From the NCBI GenBank assembly GCA_002189035.1, contig NEEC01000014.1:2420501-2484500 (forward strand): DNA of 64,000 nucleotides, given 5' to 3'. This DNA is from Utricularia gibba (taxonomy: Eukaryota > Streptophyta > Magnoliopsida > Lamiales > Lentibulariaceae). The translations under genes and the position numbers were made by a program. Positions 58,525 to 64,000 of this stretch are shown here, piece by piece. The notes below the pieces were generated by a model. That model had not been told where the DNA came from and did no database searches. It worked only from the letters and a program-made list of their open reading frames with translations. The number at the start of each line of letters is the position of its first letter. Positions within the stretch are counted from its first letter, which is position 1.

Positions 58525-61500
58525 ATGGCTCCGCCCTTCATCTTCCCTCACACTCTAGCCTCTCTTGAGGAAGACAACGACACGGATTACGTGCGCCTCA
58601 CCGTTCAAAATGCTATACAGATTTCTTCTCTCACTGCTGCTGAGCTCGAAGAATTCGTTAAAGGTAAGTTCTATGCCCCAATCATTCGGTTTTTCTCATA
58701 GCAATTCCTGATGTCATTGGAGCAGGGGTATCTTATGATTTGTCCGACAAGGAGATATTCTGCATCGAAGAACAAGAGATTTTCGACCGCGTCTACTCTT
58801 TGGTCAAGGGTTTCTCCAGTCTCAATGCCCGATGCAAGCTCAATTTCGTAGAGTCATTGAGATCTAATATGAGCGTTTTGCTGCCGAGCATCGAATCTCT
58901 CGCTTGCTCACGCGCGTCTCTTTCACGGGATGATGAACATGATGCGCATGGCTGCGATCAGTTTGGCGCTGATAGAGTGGCTTCGCATCGAAATGCTTTC
59001 AAGATTTACACCTTTTTCCTTGTGCACATCGTGCTTATTGCAGAGTCAAGTTCTACTCCCGTCAACAGCACAGCAAAAGTAACGCGAAAATTTTTTTCAG
59101 TTTGATATTTCTTGAGTGCCTTTTTGATACTTTAATCATTGTTGTTGTCTCAAGTCTATTTTTTTCATTCTATAGGTGATTCCCTCTAATAGAAAGAAAA
59201 AAGCGGTACATTCATGGAATTGGGAACCTCAACGCCGTAGGATTTTGAGTTTAATTGCCAATTCGCTAGAGGTCAATCTTCCCTTGCTCTTTGGTTCTAA
59301 TGATCTGGATGAAAACTACTTATCCTTCATGACGAAGTATGTTTCATGGATCTTTTCAATATGGTTGTTGGTTGGTGAATGAGGAATAATGATTGCTGAC
59401 ATTGAAAGTGTATTGTTTCAGAAATGCATTCTCGATGTTCGAGTCAGCGTCGCTGCTAAAAGATCTTGAATCCAGAGAAGCACTATGTCGTATAGTTGGG
59501 ACATGTGCAACGACGTATCACTACCTTTCACAAGCATGTGTTTCTATCATGCATTTGATTCATAAGCATGATTTTGTTGTCACCCCTTTAGCTGATGCTG
59601 TTTTTGGGGCAGAGAAAAAATACTCTGATGGAAGTCTGGCTATCTCTCTCATCAGGGAAATAGGAAGAACAAACCCAAAGGACTATGTAAAGGACACAGT
59701 TGGTGCGGAAAATATTGGTCGCTTTCTCGTAGAATTAGCACACAGATTGCCAAAATTGTTCTCCACTAATATAGGGTTATTAGTTTCGCACTTTGGTGGA
59801 GAATCCTACAAGATCAGGAATGCACTTGTGGGAGTGTTGGGAGAGTTAATTGCAAAAGCATTTACTGATGCCGAAGGTGAAGTTAATTCTAAATCCATTC
59901 GTCTTCGAACAAAACAGGCCATGCTTGAAATCCTCTTGGAGCGATGTCGTGATGTCTCTGCTTATACAAGGAGCCGAGTTCTTCAGGTTTGGACTGATTT
60001 GTGTGAGGGCCTTTCAATACCAATAGGTTTATGGAATGAGGTTGCAACCGTGGCCTCTGGGAGGTTGGAAGATAAGAGTGCAATAGTGAGAAAGTCAGCT
60101 TTAAATTTGCTTATCATGATGCTTCAGCATAACCCGTTTGGACCCCAACTTCGAGTGGCTTCCTTTGAGGCAACTTTGGAACAGTACAAGAAGAAATTGA
60201 ATGAGTTAATTCCCACCCAAAATTTAGATTCACAACTACCATCAGAGAGTGGTGATTCTGGTGTGCATAGTGAGCTTGTTGCTGAAGAGTTTGAGGTGGA
60301 CTCCAAGATTCAGGAGAGCTTGACTGACAGCTGCTTGCCTCCAATGGAAAATGAAGTGCCTGCTTTGGATGATTCCGTACCTGATATTGGAAGTATGGAG
60401 CAAATCCGAGCTTTGGTCGCATCATTGGATGCTGGATTAAGTTTCTCAAAATGTATGTCTGCTACAATGCCCACTCTCGTTCAGTTAATGGCATCTCCAA
60501 CCTCAAGTGATGTGGAAAATACTATTCTTTTGCTCATGAGATGTAGGCAATTTCATGTTGATGGATCAGAAGCCAGCTTACGCAAGATGCTCCCTCTGGT
60601 AATTTCTGGCTCGATAATCAGCTATAACTTAGGATTTGCTTTGCGGATTTTGGTTTGGCCATATTCTTTCCTTATGATCATGCAACACTTTGATTTTTTT
60701 AAGGACTATGATTATCCTTTGTACGTCTTCAGGTATTTTTTCAAGATAAATCAGTGTATGAAGCCGTTGAAAATGCTTTCATTACAATCTATTTGAGGAA
60801 GGGTTCAGTGGAAAGTGCTAGGAACCTTTTGAATCTTGCAGTAGATTCAAATATAGGTGATCTCGCTGCTCTTGAATTCATAGTTGGAGCTTTGGTATCC
60901 AAAGGTCACATTTCTGCAAGCATGGTAAGTTTTACTGCTGTAATAGGCATAATGTGAAAGTTGGTATCAAGATACGGTACAGTAATTTTACTGAGAACAG
61001 TTATAAAAGATTTTACCAAGCATTTCCTATTTGTGATTTATTGTGTTTGCTCATCTTGTCTAGTTAGCAGCACTATGGGATTTTTTTTGCTTTAATATCA
61101 GTGGAACTACTGCCCAGCAAAGTCGTGGCGCATTATCAGTGCTGTGCATGGCAGCTAAGTTGTCCCCTCATATTCTCGGTTCTCACCTACAACACATCAT
61201 TGATATTGGTTTTGGTCGTTGGGCGGCAGTGGAGCCTTTGCTTGCTAGAACAGCATCATTAGCACTCCAGCGGTTGTCTGAAGAAGATAAAATGAAGTTG
61301 CTAACAAGTAACGGAAACCGTGTCATTGGTATTCTTGAAGACTTAGTGTGTGGTTTTTCACTTCCAGACAATATTTGGTATGCAGCTGCAAACGAAGCAA
61401 TAGCTGCTCTATATGCTATCCATACCTCTCCTGAAACAGTAGGTGCAGATTTAGTGAAAAGATCCCTGAAGTCTCTGTTTCCTTCCAGTGAGGGTGAAAT

Positions 61501-64000
61501 ACAAACTGACATTGGATCTCTCAGTTATCATATACTGGAAACTGTCAATGTTTCATACCTCAGCAGATTTTTGTTCATTCTCAGTGATGTTGCCATGAAC
61601 CATCTCATCTATGTGGAATCATCTATTCGAAAGATTCAGAAAGCAAAGTCGAGGAATGAGAAAAAGACTCATGGTGTGAATGTAGATGCGAATGATGCAT
61701 CTGATCCGAGAAAGGTGACAAGACTAAATAAAAGACATCTGGACCAACTAGCAAAAGTATTTTGATTTCATCCAGTTTAATTTTTTATCTTCAGGATGAC
61801 TCCCTCAATGTAGAGATTGGTCTCGCCGCTTCTGAAGATTTATTTCTTGATAATTTAGCTGGAACAGCTGAGAAGGAGATTGTTTCTGGTCATTCTGCTA
61901 AAAAGAACTTGATTGGACTTTGCGCTCCATTTTTGTCTATGTTGTGTCGGAACTTCAGTCTAATGCACAAGGTGATAATCGTAAGATTATCATTCTCGTT
62001 TCTGGCCTGGGCTTCTCCCCTTTTATCATTTCTTTCTTTGTTGAAAAGCTGAGAAATTGTTTTATTTTATTACTGAAATCCTTGGTTTGTTGTTTTTATT
62101 CTTTTCCTATATTCATATTTTTTAATGATAATCTTAAATGATGTCTTAGAACCCTCAGCTACAAGCATCTGCGACGCTCGCTCTAACCCGTTTAATGATC
62201 ATTGATGCTGAATTTTGGTAAACAAGAACACATTATTTATGGTACCATGCTTCATTTTGTATTGAATTGACATTTGTGTTTCTTGTTTAGCGACAAGCAT
62301 CTTCAGCTGCTCTTTACCGTCGTGGAGAATGCACCATCAGAAATTGTTCGTTCAAACTGTACAATAGCCCTTGGAGATTTGGTAGCTCGTTTTCCTAACC
62401 TGTTAGAGCCGTGGACTGAGAATATATATGCTCGTCTTAGGGATCAATCGACATCAGTGAGGAAAATTGCTGTATTGGTTCTTTCTCACCTTATTTTGAA
62501 TGACATGATGAAGGTATTGGCTACTCCTCATTTTCCATTGTTGTTGACTAAATCTGCAGAACTTATGTTGGTCACTGACTTCAGGTGAAAGGTTATATTA
62601 ATGAAATGGCCTTGCGGTTAGAAGATGAAGATGAAAGAATTTCGAGTTTAGCTAAGCTCTTTTTTCATGAACTATCTAAAAAAGGTGAGCTTAGTCATTA
62701 TCGTCTATCTCCATGGGGAAAAATCGCATTTTTCCATATTACTTCTAGATCATGAAAGATAACTTGATACTCTGATACTTGTAGGAAGCAATCCTATATA
62801 TAATCTGCTCCCAGATATGCTTGGAAAGTTGTCCTGCCAAAACTTGAAGGAAGAGTCCTTCTGCAACATTATGCAATTTTTAATAGGCTCAATAAAGAAG
62901 GTATATCATTCTTAGCATCTCTCATTCATTAGCCTTATTGTATGCTGATGTATGGTAAATTTTCAGGATAAACAAATGGAGTCTCTTGTAGAAAAGCTGT
63001 GCAATAGGTTCACTGGTGTCTCTGGTATTTCATTAACTTCCTTGTAGTTTTAATTCTGCAAAATATGTATGGATTACGTATAACCTTTTTCTTGTTCTCT
63101 TGAACAGATGTTAGGCAATGGCAGTATATTTCTTATTGCCTCTCCCAGCTAGCATTTACAGAAAGGAGCATACGGAAGCTTATGGACTTATTTAAGACAT
63201 ATGCACATATCTTATCTGAGGACACTGTTGTCGATCATTTAAAAAACATAATTAACAAGGTGGTAGCTGGTGACAGATCCCGTCTAATGTTTCGCTTATC
63301 CTGGGTTATGAGACTACTCAATATTGATTTGCACGTCTGTGCATATGTTTACAAACCCAGGTAAAAAAGTTTGCGAAGCCGGAAATGAAGGCAAGCGTTG
63401 AAGAATTTGAGGAGAAGATAAACAACTACCATCTTGAAAAGAAGGAGCAAGTTCAGACCGAGCGGAATGCACAAGCACATAAAGAGAAAGTTGGTCAATT
63501 GGGAAATTTGGTTGAAACGAAGACAGAAGTAGAGGAGAGTGATGAATCAGAAATTACAGAAGGTACGTAGCTTTTTATTTGTCAGAGTCAGCAATTTGGT
63601 GTTTGCGGTGTGTTACGTGGCAATGTTAAATTAAATCTTGTCATTCATTCTTGAATGGCAGATTTTTTTTTTTTTTTTTTAATGTAGCTTGATCAAAACA
63701 TGGGTTTCAAGTTTCATATGCTGCTCTGCATACCAGAAGCTTTCTTCAGTTTGGTTCTGCTTTCATGTTCTTCTTATAGTTGCACATGAAGAAAGATACA
63801 TTTCATTTTGTCACCTTCCTATATCGGTGTAACTTGCCCTGTTATAACTGGTGCTGGTAAACCAACAGATGGCGAAGAAAGCTTGAAGAATGTGAACCCG
63901 TGTTCGCATTCCAGATTTCCCACAAAATCAAGGTCGTCATCAGGTGCTTCGACCTTGGAAATGGACGAAGATGAAGTTCAATCACCTTGTACTGATCGAA
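58525..64000 (+). CDS. CAP-D2: Condensin I subunit CAP-D2 (NCAPD2), 3' end beyond window
   Basis: HEAT-repeat subunit of condensin I, which compacts chromosomes in mitosis. Exons: 58525-58663, 58726-59078, 59176-59336, 59422-60598, 60733-60924, 61064-61756, 61795-61971, 62150-62217, 62291-62513, 62585-62684, 62785-62900, 62967-63024, 63108-63259, 63361-63562 and 63869 onward. All junction phases agree and give about 1,314 residues before the window ends; family members are about this size, so little is missing. The N-terminal domain starts MAPPFIFPHTLASLEEDND. HEAT units include YKIRNALVGVLGELIAKAF and STSVRKIAVLVLSHLILNDM. The end is charged and Ser-rich. It is divergent from KIN-7O. Confidence 0.95.

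Noticed and set aside
1..64000. CRISPR array, prophage, plasmid or bacterial operon
   Set aside because: Gene structure, intron content and families are plainly plant nuclear; no arrays of spaced repeats were found.

Overview
This is nuclear DNA from a flowering plant, most likely a eudicot. The genes are split by many short introns with plant-type splice sites. Their products include plant-only families: granule-bound starch synthase, a plastid rhodanese, a Pol V subunit, a CLAVATA1/BAM-type receptor kinase, a WEB family protein and a CRM-domain RNA-binding protein. Introns and intergenic DNA are AT-rich, and genes are dense (15 recognisable loci in 64 kb). I found no bacterial, organellar or viral segment. 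Exon models were built by hand from splice signals, reading-frame continuity and remembered family sequences; I ran no search.

Layout, left to right. 1-640: unidentified, possibly decayed coding sequence. 1150-4142 (-): granule-bound starch synthase GBSS1, 13 coding exons. 4785-6295 (+): STR10-like plastid rhodanese, head-to-head with GBSS1. 6680-9998 (-): TBCC domain-containing protein 1. 10542-13193 (-): L-galactono-1,4-lactone dehydrogenase, last step of vitamin C synthesis. 13631-14977 (-): RPB5-like subunit NRPE5. 15266-20540 (+): BRCA2. 21466-27540 (-): importin-4 (IMB4). 27541-29464: gene-free AT-rich DNA with one Tourist-like MITE. 29465-29968 (+): small WEB-family protein. 30305-33422 (-): BAM3-like receptor kinase. 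35410-36708 (+): TAF11. 36962-42869 (-): C2/EF-hand phosphatidylserine decarboxylase (PSD2/PSD3 type), 21 exons. 44574-45697 (+): CRM-domain protein. 45889-48996 (-): ERGIC3/ERV46-like cargo receptor. 50090-58040 (-): CENP-E-like kinesin KIN-7O. 58525-end (+): condensin subunit CAP-D2, running off the window.

The genes are unrelated housekeeping and developmental loci, not a pathway cluster. The main architectural theme is head-to-head pairs with short shared promoters: GBSS1/STR10 with two palindromic G-boxes, NRPE5/BRCA2 with an E2F-like site, and KIN-7O/CAP-D2 with E2F-like and AACGG motifs. BRCA2, CAP-D2 and KIN-7O are all expected to be cell-cycle regulated. Three genes (STR10, NRPE5, PSD) each appear to lack one base in otherwise intact frames; two of these sites lie at homopolymers, so sequence error is the simplest reading. 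Four introns begin with GC instead of GT. I see no candidate for an exotic new system; the best leads are the divergent cell-cycle promoters, the degenerate BRC repeats, an open-frame intron in the ERGIC3 gene and small exon-fragment duplications in the PSD gene.
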